Of a DNA stretch of 64,000 nt, positions 7,167 to 15,618 are shown piece after piece (the first letter of the stretch is position 1; every line of letters starts with the position of its first letter). The translations under genes and the position numbers were made by a program. Below the pieces are notes generated by a model. It was not told the origin of the DNA. It did no database searches and worked only from the letters and a program-made list of their open reading frames with translations. This DNA is from JBBKXP01 sp038323615. GTDB lineage: Bacteria; Pseudomonadota; Alphaproteobacteria; Rhodobacterales; Rhodobacteraceae. The stretch lies in the NCBI GenBank assembly GCA_038323615.1, contig JBBQHC010000002.1, forward strand, positions 1-64,000. Direction: 5' to 3'.

Positions 7167-8645
7167 TCAGACACTCGTGCAGATGTATTTCATCTCAAGG
7201 TAATCCTCGATCCCGTGGCGTGACCCTTCACGGCCCAGCCCCGATTGTTTGACGCCGCCGAACGGCGCCACCTCGGTCGAGATGATGCCGGTGTTGACGC
7301 CGACGATCCCGTACTCCAGCGCCTCCGCCACACGGGTGACGCGGGAGATGTCCTTGGCGTAGAAATAGGACGCGAGGCCGAAAATCGTGTCGTTGGCCTG
7401 TGCGATCACATCGTCCTCGTCTTCGAACATGAACAGCGGCGCGAAGGGGCCGAATGTTTCGTCCGTCGCGACCAGCATGTCGGGGGTCGCGTGGGTGACG
7501 ATGGTCGGTTCAAAGAACTGGCCGCCCAGTTTGTGGTCATGGCCGCCGGTCAACAGCTTGCCGCCTTTGGCAAGTGCGTCAGCCAGATGTTCGCGGACCT
7601 TGTCGAGAGCCGCAGGTTCGATCAGCGGGCCGAGGGTGACACCATCCGTCAGGCCATCGCCGACTTTCAGTTTCTCGACGGCGACCTTCAGCTTGGCCGA
7701 AAACGCCTCATAGACACCCTTTTGCACGTAAATCCGGTTGGCGCAGACGCAGGTCTGGCCGTTGTTGCGGAATTTGCAGGCGATGGCGCCGATCACCGCT
7801 TCGTCCAGATCGGCGTCGTCGAACACGATAAACGGCGCGTTGCCGCCCAGTTCCATCGAGCATTTCATTACCTGATCGGCGGCCTGTTTCAGCAGGATGC
7901 GGCCGACTTCGGTCGAGCCGGTAAACGTCAATTTGCGCACTTTGGGGTTTTCGCAGAATTCCTTGCCGACTTCGGAGGATTTCGACGAGGTGACGATGGA
8001 CAGCACGCCTTTGGGCACGCCCGCTTCCTCGGCCAGTTTCGCCAGCGCCAGCGCCGACAGCGGAGTCAGGGACGCCGGGCGCAGCACGAAGGCGCAACCG
8101 GCGGCCAGCGCGGGTGCGGCCTTGCGGGTGATCATCGCGGCGGGAAAGTTCCACGGGGTGATCCCGGCGGCGACGCCGATCGGTTGCTTGATAACGGTGA
8201 TCCGTTTGTCAGGCATGTGGCCGGGGATGGTTTCGCCATAGATGCGTTTGGCCTCTTCGCCGAACCATTCGATGAACGACGCGGCATAGGCGATCTCGCC
8301 CTTTGATTCGGCCAGCGGTTTGCCCTGTTCGGCGGTCATGATGATCGCCAGATCGTCCTGATTGGCCATCATCAGGTCGAACCATTTGCGCATGACATTG
8401 GCCCGCGCCTTGCCGGTCAGGGCGGCCCATTTCTTTTGCGCGGTATAGGCCACGTCAATGGCCCCGGCGATTTCGGCGCGGCTCAGATCGGCCACTTGGG
8501 CGATTTCGTCGCCGCGCGCCGGGTTGGTGACGGCAAAGGTCTTGCCGTCTGCCGCAGCCTTCCACTCGCCGCCGACAAAGGCCTTGTCGCAGACCAGTGA
8601 CGGGTTCTTGAGCATGGATTTCAGGTTTGTGACGTGATCGAGCAT
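7167..8645 (-). CDS. gabD: NAD(P)-dependent succinate-semialdehyde dehydrogenase
   Basis: A 492-aa aldehyde dehydrogenase that converts succinate semialdehyde to succinate in the GABA shunt. The N-terminus FVGGEWKAAADGKTFAVTNPA, the PWNFPAAMITRK segment near 155, ELGGNAPFIVFDDAD near 260 (general-base Glu) and NNGQTCVCANRIY near 295 (catalytic Cys) are typical GabD features. The frame is open upstream to 9137, but the family-like protein begins at the ATG at 8643-8645 (MLDHVTNLKSML); the extra residues are proline/arginine-rich readthrough. No gabT is present, so glutarate or other semialdehydes remain possible substrates. Confidence 0.88.
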   Translation of the reverse strand: MLDHVTNLKSMLKNPSLVCDKAFVGGEWKAAADGKTFAVTNPARGDEIAQVADLSRAEIAGAIDVAYTAQKKWAALTGKARANVMRKWFDLMMANQDDLAIIMTAEQGKPLAESKGEIAYAASFIEWFGEEAKRIYGETIPGHMPDKRITVIKQPIGVAAGITPWNFPAAMITRKAAPALAAGCAFVLRPASLTPLSALALAKLAEEAGVPKGVLSIVTSSKSSEVGKEFCENPKVRKLTFTGSTEVGRILLKQAADQVMKCSMELGGNAPFIVFDDADLDEAVIGAIACKFRNNGQTCVCANRIYVQKGVYEAFSAKLKVAVEKLKVGDGLTDGVTLGPLIEPAALDKVREHLADALAKGGKLLTGGHDHKLGGQFFEPTIVTHATPDMLVATDETFGPFAPLFMFEDEDDVIAQANDTIFGLASYFYAKDISRVTRVAEALEYGIVGVNTGIISTEVAPFGGVKQSGLGREGSRHGIEDYLEMKYICTSV

Positions 8646-8720
8646 GACAGCCTCCGCAAAATTTGACCTTATGAGAACCACGGGGCGGGCCAAAGGTCCA
8701 GCGGGAACGGGGAAGCGGGT

Positions 8721-9497
8721 TTGGGACAGCTGGACGATGCCTATGCCAACGGCGCATACATTGCGAACGGCGCGGCCTATCCGGGTCTGTGGACCGCACG
8801 GGCGGCGGCGTTTCGGGCTGGCGCATTGGGCCGACTGGATCAGCCATACGGGCCACGGGCACGCGAGCGGTTCGATCTGTTCCTGCCCGACGGTCCGCCG
8901 TTGGGGACGGTGGTGTTCGTGCATGGTGGCTATTGGCTCGAGGGCGACAAATCGCTCTGGTCGCATCTGGCGGCGGGGCCGGTGGCCCAGGGTTGGGCCG
9001 TCGCGGTGCCCTCCTATGATCTGTGTCCGACCGTGCGGATTGCCGACATTACCCGGCAGATCGCACTCGCCATTGCGGTGATCGCCGACCGGATGCCGGG
9101 GCCGCTGCGCCTGTGCGGTCATTCGGCGGGCGGGCATCTGGTGGCGCGGATGGCTTGCGACGATCTGGCACCCGATTGGCGCGACAGGGTGCAGCGGATC
9201 GTCCCGATCTCGGCGCTGTCCGATCTGGCGCCGCTGATGCAGACAGGCATGAACGCAGTGCTGCGCCTTGATCGGGCCGAGGCGCGGGCCGAAAGTCCGC
9301 TGTTGCTTGGATGGTCCGGGGTGCCGGTGACGCTGTGGGTCGGGACGGACGAACGGCCAGCGTTTCTGGACCAGTCACGGCAGTTGTCGGCGCGGTGGCA
9401 GGTGCCGGTGGTGGTCGATCCGGGGCGGCACCATTTCGATGTGATCGAAGGATTGTCGGATCCGCGCAGCCAATTGACGGCGACGCTGTTGGGGTGA
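8721..9497 (+). CDS. Alpha/beta hydrolase, kynurenine formamidase-like
   Basis: A 258-aa esterase-fold enzyme. It has the HGGYW oxyanion-hole motif near residue 68 and the nucleophile elbow GHSAGG near 133. The acid is probably in VGTDERPAF near 215, and the catalytic His is in GRHHFDVIEGL near 240. The start LDDAYANGAYIANG and HGGYW are typical of bacterial arylformamidase-like proteins, which hydrolyse N-formylkynurenine in tryptophan breakdown. No other kynurenine gene is near. The best start is a TTG at 8721, since no in-frame ATG occurs early. It is divergent from gabD. Confidence 0.78.
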   Translation: MGQLDDAYANGAYIANGAAYPGLWTARAAAFRAGALGRLDQPYGPRARERFDLFLPDGPPLGTVVFVHGGYWLEGDKSLWSHLAAGPVAQGWAVAVPSYDLCPTVRIADITRQIALAIAVIADRMPGPLRLCGHSAGGHLVARMACDDLAPDWRDRVQRIVPISALSDLAPLMQTGMNAVLRLDRAEARAESPLLLGWSGVPVTLWVGTDERPAFLDQSRQLSARWQVPVVVDPGRHHFDVIEGLSDPRSQLTATLLG

Positions 9498-9500
9498 GTC

Positions 9501-9548
9501 TTGGGGCGCTGCCCCAAACCCCGGAATATTTTTAGCCAAAAGAAGCTG
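9501..9548 (+). repeat. Intergenic hairpin plus GAATATTTTT repeat, copy 2
   Basis: A small hairpin TTGGGGC-gct-GCCCCAA (9501-9517) is followed by CCGGAATATTTTTAGCC and AAAAGAAGCTG (9521-9548). It lies between the convergent formamidase-like and P1-peptidase genes. The hairpin followed by the T-rich stretch could serve as a weak terminator. Confidence 0.65.
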
Positions 9549-9556
9549 GAAGTGGA

Positions 9557-10531
9557 TCAGCCAAAGCGGGATTTCCAGGTGGGGAACGGGTCGCTGTCTG
9601 CCGGGGTCGCGAGGTAAACCGCGCGGGCGATGGCGCGGGCCATGCAGGTGGCGGCCGCATGGCCAAGCAGGACTGCGTCCGTGGCGGCCCGTGCTCTGGT
9701 GCTGGCGGCAAAGATCAGATCGCCGTCGAGCGGCGTGTGGCTGGGCAGCAGAGCGCGGGCGAAACCGTCGTGGGCGGCGGTGGCGAGGCGGGTGCATTGG
9801 CTTTGGGTCAGTGTCGCGTCGGTGGCGACGATGCCGATGGTGGTGTTGCGGCCGGGGCCGGTTTTGGTCGCGGGCGGGCCTTTGGGGAAGGTGGGGGCGG
9901 GGCCAATCCCGCCGAATTCGCCGCCCTCTTCCCAAGGCGCGGCCCAGAAATGCGCCCCATCGCCCACCGTCGCCGACCCCAGCGCGTTGACCGCGACCAG
10001 CGCCCCGACCGTCGTGCCATCAGGCAAAACGCAAGAAGCCGAGCCGAGGCCGCCCTTGAGCGTGGCGGTGGTTGCCCCGGTTCCGGCGCCGATTGTGCCA
10101 AGGGCGAAACCGGCGGTCGCGGCGGTCAGGGCGGTGCGGCCAAGCGCGTTGTAGGGGTTGGCCACCCAACCTTTGTCCCCGCCGTTCAGCAGATCGAACA
10201 GGATCGCCGCCGGGACGATCGGCACCCGCACGGGACCGACCGGAAAACCGCGCCCGATCTCGCGCAGCCCGTCCGCGACCCCTGACGCCGCATCAAGGCC
10301 AAAGGCCGATCCGCCAGCCAGCACCAGCGCATCGACCTGTTCGACCAGCCGGTCGGGGGCCAGCAAATCGGTTTCGCGGCTGCCCGGTGCGCCGCCCATG
10401 ACAAAAACGCCCGCGGTAAAGGGCGCGTCGGCGACCAGCAAGGTGACCCCGGATTTAAGCCGGGCATCATTGGCATTGCCCACCCGCAGGCCCGCCACAT
10501 CGGTGATCAGGTTGCGCTGTCCCGGTCTCAT
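9557..10531 (-). CDS. P1 (DmpA) family peptidase
   Basis: A 324-aa Ntn-type aminopeptidase of the DmpA/BapA family, which self-cleaves into two chains. Seen are the start NLITDVAGLRVGNA, the FVMGGAPGSRETDLL and ALVLAGGSAFGLDAA segments, GATTATLKGGLGSAS, and GRNTTIGIVATDA near residue 240. In that last motif the first Thr should be the cleavage-exposed nucleophile (many relatives have Ser). I chose ATG 10529-10531; the open frame continues upstream but only as shadow sequence. It overlaps the upstream gene's stop by 4 bp and so is translationally coupled to it. Confidence 0.87.
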   Translation of the reverse strand: MRPGQRNLITDVAGLRVGNANDARLKSGVTLLVADAPFTAGVFVMGGAPGSRETDLLAPDRLVEQVDALVLAGGSAFGLDAASGVADGLREIGRGFPVGPVRVPIVPAAILFDLLNGGDKGWVANPYNALGRTALTAATAGFALGTIGAGTGATTATLKGGLGSASCVLPDGTTVGALVAVNALGSATVGDGAHFWAAPWEEGGEFGGIGPAPTFPKGPPATKTGPGRNTTIGIVATDATLTQSQCTRLATAAHDGFARALLPSHTPLDGDLIFAASTRARAATDAVLLGHAAATCMARAIARAVYLATPADSDPFPTWKSRFG

Positions 10532-10947
10532 GCCGGCACCAGATAGGGGCCGACGTAGGTCAGGCGCGGCGTGTTGTTCAGGGTATAGGGCAGGCCTGCG
10601 AACGCGTCCTCGGCTACCACGACCAGCGTATCGGCGCCGTGCATGTGCAACATCATATCCTCGACCAGCCCGGGATCGAACCAGCCGTCCAGCATCGGGC
10701 GCACCGCCGGGCCAAAGGCGACGGTGACATGGGCCGGGTCGACGAAAGCCCCCGGCAGGTCGATGGTCAGTTGCACCGGGTGCATCTCGTCGGCGCTGGC
10801 GTAGCAATAGGCGCGGGCGTTCGACTCGGACCGGAACTTGCCGTGGAAAAGGTGCAGCCGCGCCTTGCCCGGTGGGGGTGGTGTGGCGATGTCGGGGATC
10901 GGCGGGCGTGGCGTCAGCAGGGCGGCAAGGCGTGACCAGACTGTCAT
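10528..10947 (-). CDS. Conserved-looking hypothetical protein coupled to P1 peptidase
   Basis: A 139-aa soluble protein with no signal peptide or membrane segment. Visible features are a proline-rich stretch at residues 13-27 and a beta-rich body including LHLFHGKFRSESNARAYCY and TLVVVAEDAFAGLPYT. I do not recognise a family. The 4-bp ATGA overlap with the peptidase gene argues that it is expressed and functionally linked, perhaps as a partner of the peptidase, but no motif shows this. Confidence 0.6.
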   Translation of the reverse strand: MTVWSRLAALLTPRPPIPDIATPPPPGKARLHLFHGKFRSESNARAYCYASADEMHPVQLTIDLPGAFVDPAHVTVAFGPAVRPMLDGWFDPGLVEDMMLHMHGADTLVVVAEDAFAGLPYTLNNTPRLTYVGPYLVPA

Positions 10948-11088
10948 GGCGGCCCTCCCTTTCGTGACTGTGCCCCGGTGCCAGACTGGACCGGGATCGT
11001 TGTTTTGTCATCACGGTTTTGTGGGTGCCTTGTGCCGGGACAGTGCCGTGATACCTCTGGCCCCCAAACCCGCATCAGGAGCAGCGCG

Positions 11089-11940
11089 ATGACCGACACC
11101 TACACTCCGCCCAAAGTCTGGACCTGGGACAAGGACAGCGGCGGCACCTGGGCCAGCACCAACCGGCCGATTGCCGGGCCAACGCACGACAAGGTGCTGC
11201 CGGTCGGCAAGCATCCGTTCCAGTTGTATTCCCTCGCCACGCCCAACGGCGTCAAGGTGACGGTGATGCTCGAGGAATTGCTCGCGGCAGGTCACGCCGC
11301 CGATTACGACGCATGGCTGATCAAGATCAGCGACGGCGACCAGTTCGGCAGCGGTTTTGTCGAAGTGAATCCGAATTCCAAGATCCCGGCGTTGATGGAC
11401 CGCTCCGGCCCGACCCCGGTACGGGTGTTCGAAAGCGGCGCGATTCTGTTGCATTTGGCCGAGAAATTCGGGGCGTTTCTGCCCAAAGACGGACCGGAGC
11501 GCACCGAGGTGATGAACTGGCTGTTCTGGCAGATGGGCAGCGCACCCTATCTGGGCGGCGGCTTTGGCCATTTCTACGCCTATGCGCCGGAAAAATACGA
11601 ATACCCGATCAACCGTTTCGCGATGGAGGCCAAGCGCCAGTTGGACGTTCTGGATCGGCAACTGGCCGAAACCGTATTCATCGCCGGTTCCGATTATTCC
11701 ATCGCCGACATGGCGATCTGGGCTTGGTTTGGCAATCTTGCCTTGGGGCGGCAGTACGATGCGGGCGAATTCCTTGACGTTCAGTCCTACAAAAACGTCC
11801 AGCGCTGGGCGCAGGCCATTGATGCGCGTCCGGCGGTGATCCGCGGCAGGATGGTCAACCGCACATGGGGCGAGCCGTGGGAGCAACTGCCCGAACGCCA
11901 CGCCGCCAGCGATTTCGACGCAGTGCCGAAAAAGCCCTAG
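11089..11940 (+). CDS. yghU: Glutathione-dependent disulfide-bond oxidoreductase (YghU-type GST)
   Basis: A 283-aa glutathione S-transferase superfamily protein of the Nu class. It has a thioredoxin-fold domain (FQLYSLATPNGVKVTVMLEEL then GFVEVNPNSKIPALMD and RVFESGAILLHLAEKFG, the glutathione site) followed by a helical domain (about 140-270). YghU binds two GSH and reduces disulfide compounds in the cytosol. The start is the ATG at 11089, preceded by AGGAG (CATCAGGAGCAGCGCG). A longer frame from 10978 lacks a ribosome site. Confidence 0.88.
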   Translation: MTDTYTPPKVWTWDKDSGGTWASTNRPIAGPTHDKVLPVGKHPFQLYSLATPNGVKVTVMLEELLAAGHAADYDAWLIKISDGDQFGSGFVEVNPNSKIPALMDRSGPTPVRVFESGAILLHLAEKFGAFLPKDGPERTEVMNWLFWQMGSAPYLGGGFGHFYAYAPEKYEYPINRFAMEAKRQLDVLDRQLAETVFIAGSDYSIADMAIWAWFGNLALGRQYDAGEFLDVQSYKNVQRWAQAIDARPAVIRGRMVNRTWGEPWEQLPERHAASDFDAVPKKP

Positions 11941-12094
11941 CGCAAGACCGCGCCGGGGATTATGAGGTTGCTTGAGCATATGGCGATGGCGTCGCCAAGG
12001 GTTCCGACCCGTCGCTTGGTGCCCCACTTGCACCCCCGTCCTGAACGCCCGGACCTTTCGGGGCTCCATCGGCCCCGTTTCTATGAGGTCGACA

Positions 12095-13300
12095 ATGACA
12101 AACCGTCCCGAATTCTACCGCTTTCATCAAGGTGACAGGGTGCTGCCCTTTGCCGCCGCCGAATATGACGCCCGCCTGACAGGGCTGCGTGCGATCATGG
12201 CGAAAACCGGGGTTGATGCCTGTGTTTTCACCTCGATGCACAACATCGCCTATTATTCCGGGTTCCTGTATTGCAGCTTTGGTCGGCCCTACGGGCTGGT
12301 CGTCACTGCTACCGAAAGCGTCACCATCAGCGCGGGTATCGACGCGGCGCAGCCGTGGCGGCGCTGTCATGGCGACAACATCACCTACACCGACTGGCAG
12401 CGCGACAATTACTGGCGGGCGATCCTGTCGGTGACCGGACCGAGCCGCGTCATCGGGATCGAAGCCGATCACCTGACCCTGTTGCAAAGCCAAAAGCTGA
12501 CGGCGTTCCTGACGCCTTCGAAAACGGTGGACATCGCCCCCGACACCATGCGCCAGCGGATGCACAAATCGCCCGCCGAATTGGCGATCATCCGGGCCGG
12601 GGCGCATACCGCCGATGTGGGCGGCTATGCGATCAAGGATGCGATCAGCGTCGGCACCCGCGAGATCGACGTGGCGATGGCAGGGCGTGACGCGATGGAA
12701 ACCGAGATCGCGCGGGCCTTTCCCGATGCCGAATACCGCGATACCTGGGTCTGGTTCCAGTCCGGGATCAACACCGACGGGGCGCATAATCCGGTGACAT
12801 CGCGGACCCTGGAACGCGGCGATATTCTGTCGCTGAACACATTCCCGATGATCAGCGGCTACTACACCGCGCTGGAGCGGACGCTGTTCGTCGGTGAGGC
12901 CGATCCGGCCAGCTTGCGGGTCTGGGAGGCCAACGTCGCCGCCCATGAATACGGCATGTCGCTGCTGCTGCCGGGGGCGAAATGTTCGGACATCACCAGT
13001 AAAATCAACGATTTCCTCGAACAACGCCAATTGCTGCAATACCGCACGTTTGGTTATGGGCATTCGTTCGGCGTACTGTCGCATTATTACGGGCGCGAGG
13101 CGGGGCTGGAGCTGCGCGAGGATATCGACACGGTGCTGGAACCCGGCATGGTGATTTCGATGGAACCGATGCTGACCATCCCCGAAGGTCAGCCGGGCGC
13201 GGGGGGCTACCGCGAACACGACATCCTGATCATCACCGAGGACGGCAACGAAGATATCACGAAATATCCTTATGGGCCGGGCTTCAACATCGTCGGCTAG
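12095..13300 (+). CDS. Creatinase (creatine amidinohydrolase), M24 fold
   Basis: A 401-aa pita-bread-fold enzyme that splits creatine into sarcosine and urea. Length matches Pseudomonas creatinase (about 403 aa), and long stretches agree with what I recall of that sequence. These include NIAYYSGFLYCSFGRPY near 50, GDNITYTDWQRDNYW near 94, WFQSGINTDGAHNPVT near 225 (catalytic His), the TFGYGHSFGVLSHYYGREAG part near 320 and MVISMEPMLTIPEG near 355. The start is ATG 12095 behind a GAGG. No creatininase, sarcosine oxidase or urease gene is adjacent. A rho-independent terminator follows. Confidence 0.9.
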   Translation: MTNRPEFYRFHQGDRVLPFAAAEYDARLTGLRAIMAKTGVDACVFTSMHNIAYYSGFLYCSFGRPYGLVVTATESVTISAGIDAAQPWRRCHGDNITYTDWQRDNYWRAILSVTGPSRVIGIEADHLTLLQSQKLTAFLTPSKTVDIAPDTMRQRMHKSPAELAIIRAGAHTADVGGYAIKDAISVGTREIDVAMAGRDAMETEIARAFPDAEYRDTWVWFQSGINTDGAHNPVTSRTLERGDILSLNTFPMISGYYTALERTLFVGEADPASLRVWEANVAAHEYGMSLLLPGAKCSDITSKINDFLEQRQLLQYRTFGYGHSFGVLSHYYGREAGLELREDIDTVLEPGMVISMEPMLTIPEGQPGAGGYREHDILIITEDGNEDITKYPYGPGFNIVG

Positions 13301-13322
13301 GCCTGTTGCCTGACCGGATTAA

Positions 13323-13360
13323 CCCCGCGCAGAAACGCAAATTTCGGGCGCGGGGCTTTT
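13323..13360 (+). terminator. Rho-independent terminator after creatinase gene
   Basis: CCCCGCGC (13323-13330) pairs with GCGCGGGG (13348-13355), followed by CTTTT. It lies 23 bp after the creatinase stop codon and before the L,D-transpeptidase gene. Confidence 0.75.
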
Positions 13361-13414
13361 GCTTTGGCGGATCTACATGCTAGGAAAGCCTGATTCTTTT
13401 GCCGAGAGGGCTTC

Positions 13415-14257
13415 ATGACGCTTTTCATACCAAATCGCCGGGCCTTTCTGGCGCTGGCTGGTTCGGCCACGCTGGGCGCCTGCGCCGGGGCCGCACCCGT
13501 GTCCGGGCCGATGTTGCAGCCCAGGGAACAGTTCCTTGACGGCTACGGGCCAATCTACGATTCCGGCTATGAATTGCCCGGCGTCCCGGCCGAATACCTT
13601 GTTCCGCCGAACCGGCAGATCACCGGGCAATATCTGGGCGAACAGCCGCCCGGCACGCTCGATGTCGATCCCTATGCCAAGTTTCTGTATCTGGTCCGCG
13701 AGGGGAACAATTCGGTGCGCTATCCGGTCGGGGTCGGGCGCGCCGGGCGCAGTTTCCGCGGCGATGGCACGATCCAGTTGAAACGCAAATGGCCAAGCTG
13801 GACGCCAACCCGCAATATGCTGCGCACCGAGCCTGAAATCTATGGCCCGTTTGCAAGCGGCATTCGGGGCGGCTTGCGCAATCCGCTGGGGTCGCGGGCG
13901 CTGTATCTGTTCAAGGGCGGGCGCGACACATACTACCGGATTCACGGCACCAACGATCTGGGTTCGGTCGGCAATTCCGGGTCGGCCGGCTGTATCCGGA
14001 TGTTCAATCAGGACATCATCGGGCTGTTCGAACTGATCAATATGGGCATGCGGGTGCATGTGCGCGGCGAAGAAGAATCGCAGCGCGTTGATCCCGAGAA
14101 TTTCAACCGGGGCGTTGAATTGCCTGCAAAGCAGATCAATCCGGACGAGATTTACAGCGCCGAAGCGATCGCCAACGATCCGCCGCCGATATTTGACGAC
14201 CCGCGCGACGGGCAGACGCCGGGCGAGGCCCTGATTGCATCGGACGTGCCGCTTTAG
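13415..14257 (+). CDS. L,D-transpeptidase (YkuD domain)
   Basis: A 280-aa exported cell-wall enzyme. The N-terminus NRRAFLALAGSATLGACAG has a twin-Arg-like start and a lipobox-like LGAC, so it is probably lipid-anchored or exported. The YkuD domain spans about 85-215 and ends with the active-site signature HGTNDLGSVGNSGSAGCIRM (catalytic His and Cys). These enzymes make 3-3 peptidoglycan cross-links or attach proteins to peptidoglycan. The C-terminal 60 residues are polar and of unknown role. Confidence 0.9.
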   Translation: MTLFIPNRRAFLALAGSATLGACAGAAPVSGPMLQPREQFLDGYGPIYDSGYELPGVPAEYLVPPNRQITGQYLGEQPPGTLDVDPYAKFLYLVREGNNSVRYPVGVGRAGRSFRGDGTIQLKRKWPSWTPTRNMLRTEPEIYGPFASGIRGGLRNPLGSRALYLFKGGRDTYYRIHGTNDLGSVGNSGSAGCIRMFNQDIIGLFELINMGMRVHVRGEEESQRVDPENFNRGVELPAKQINPDEIYSAEAIANDPPPIFDDPRDGQTPGEALIASDVPL

Positions 14258-14295
14258 ACGGATCACGGGTGGTCGGGATTACCGCCCAAATACCA

Positions 14296-14335
14296 GCAAA
14301 GCCGGGGTGCAGTACGAAACTGCCTCCGGCTTTGC
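14296..14335. terminator. Strong hairpin after L,D-transpeptidase gene
   Basis: GCAAAGCCGG (14296-14305) pairs exactly with CCGGCTTTGC (14326-14335), and TGCAG/CTGC inside extends the stem. There is no long T tract, so termination is uncertain. A second weaker stem, TTTGGCGC (14353-14360) with GCGCCAAA (14379-14386), follows. Confidence 0.45.
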
Positions 14336-14402
14336 CCGTTCCGGGGGCGGGCTTTGGCGCCAGCAAAATGGGCTGTCTGCGCCAAAACCGGGTGACGCCC
14401 CT

Positions 14403-14431
14403 TTGTAAATCCGGCTAACATCCCATAGATC
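14403..14431 (+). promoter_or_regulatory. Candidate sigma-70-like promoter of the 14.4-21.8 kb gene block
   Basis: TTGTAA (14403-14408), a 17-bp spacer and TAGATC (14426-14431) stand 30 bp before the first gene of the block, in DNA that is locally AT-rich. Only this gene of the block has a sizeable leader. The match is moderate and no start point is known. Confidence 0.35.
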
Positions 14432-14460
14432 AACAACACGTTATTTCAGCGAGGACCGTC

Positions 14461-15540
14461 ATGGCCGACTTTGACACCCAAATTCGTGAATCCCAGGAAC
14501 AGGTTGCGCAGGCGCAATCCAAGATCAGCGATCTGACAAGCCGGATCGAAATTGCCCGCCAAAAGATGGCGCAGGGCACCGATATCGCGGTCGATATCGA
14601 GAACGCCTCGCTTGAGGATGTACACGCGCATACCGAACTGATGAACGCCAACATCGCCGAACTGATCATGGGGCTGGACGATGTGACATCCGGCTTTCAG
14701 CAGGATTTCGATGAGATGCGGTCGAAGACGGGCATGGAGAGCTTCATTGGCTTCTTTTCCAAGGCCAAATCGGATTCGATGCGCGGCGAACGGATGCGCA
14801 CGGCGTCCGTGGACGACAAGTTGCAGGATCTGATCTCGAAATCCAACGTGATCCAGAAACTGCTGGAACAGCAGTTGACCATTCTGAACGAGCAAAAGGT
14901 CAAGGTCGAAGGCAACCTGACCGAGACGCTGGAAGAGCGCGAGGTCACGGTGGGTGAATTGGAGGCATCGCGGGCCGAGATTTTGGGTATGGACCCCAAA
15001 ATCATCACCCTCGAAGGGCAGATTTCGGTTGAACAGGACGCTGCCAAGCGCACCAAACTGGAAACCGAACTGGCGGCGCTGAATACCCAATACAATGCGC
15101 TGGTGCAGGACGAGCAGGTCAAGCTGGCGAAATCGCAGACGCTGGAACGCTATATCGAAAAGGGCAAGACCTGGATCGACTCGTTGCAGAACCAAGCGGC
15201 AACCCAGATGGTGCTGATCAACAAATTGCAGACCGATACCAAACAGCGGGTGGTCTTGTATGACGCCCTGACCAAATCGCTGAAGACCGCCCAGCAGCAG
15301 GACGTGGCGCACCGGATCAACGAGATCGGGGTCAAGACCGACCAGGAGGCGCAGACCGCGATGGCGGCGATCGGGTCGGCGACCAACGCCAAGATGGCCG
15401 ACATGCTCGAGGCGCACGAGGACCACATGGTCTTCGCCCGCGAGGTGCTTGAGCAAAAGGCCAAGGCGGACGAACGGTTCATCCGGCGGTTTCAGAAGAT
15501 CGTCGAGAAGCACGACAAGAACCTGTATGGGGCCGAGTAG
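14461..15540 (+). CDS. TelA-like coiled-coil protein
   Basis: A 359-aa cytosolic, almost wholly helical protein with no signal, membrane span or enzyme motif. Long heptad stretches are obvious (IRESQEQVAQAQSKISDL, LLEQQLTILNEQKVKVEGNL, LETELAALNTQYNALVQDE). A central MESFIGFFSKAKSDSM segment and overall size recall the TelA / toxic-anion-resistance family, but similarity is weak and judged by eye. It heads a co-directional block of eight genes, suggesting it is a scaffold or adaptor for the AAA+ ATPase encoded downstream. The start at 14461 follows GCGAGGACCGTC. Confidence 0.7.
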   Translation: MADFDTQIRESQEQVAQAQSKISDLTSRIEIARQKMAQGTDIAVDIENASLEDVHAHTELMNANIAELIMGLDDVTSGFQQDFDEMRSKTGMESFIGFFSKAKSDSMRGERMRTASVDDKLQDLISKSNVIQKLLEQQLTILNEQKVKVEGNLTETLEEREVTVGELEASRAEILGMDPKIITLEGQISVEQDAAKRTKLETELAALNTQYNALVQDEQVKLAKSQTLERYIEKGKTWIDSLQNQAATQMVLINKLQTDTKQRVVLYDALTKSLKTAQQQDVAHRINEIGVKTDQEAQTAMAAIGSATNAKMADMLEAHEDHMVFAREVLEQKAKADERFIRRFQKIVEKHDKNLYGAE

Positions 15541-15618
15541 GATGGGCGATTTCGTCCATTGTGACGGCGGGATGGGCAAATTGCCTGTCCTGCGGACCGG
15601 ACAACCGTCGCGCCGCTA

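Noticed and set aside
7167..9137. Longer gabD start at 9137 (656 aa)
   Set aside because: The extra N-terminal 164 residues are the antisense of the neighbouring hydrolase gene; the family start is at 8645.
11960..13219. 419-aa open frame on the minus strand
   Set aside because: Antisense shadow of the creatinase gene; Arg/His/Pro/Gly-rich with no family features or ribosome site.
14446..15579. 377-aa minus-strand frame opposite the TelA-like gene
   Set aside because: The forward frame gives clear coiled-coil heptads and a ribosome site; the reverse is Leu/Asp/His-rich shadow.
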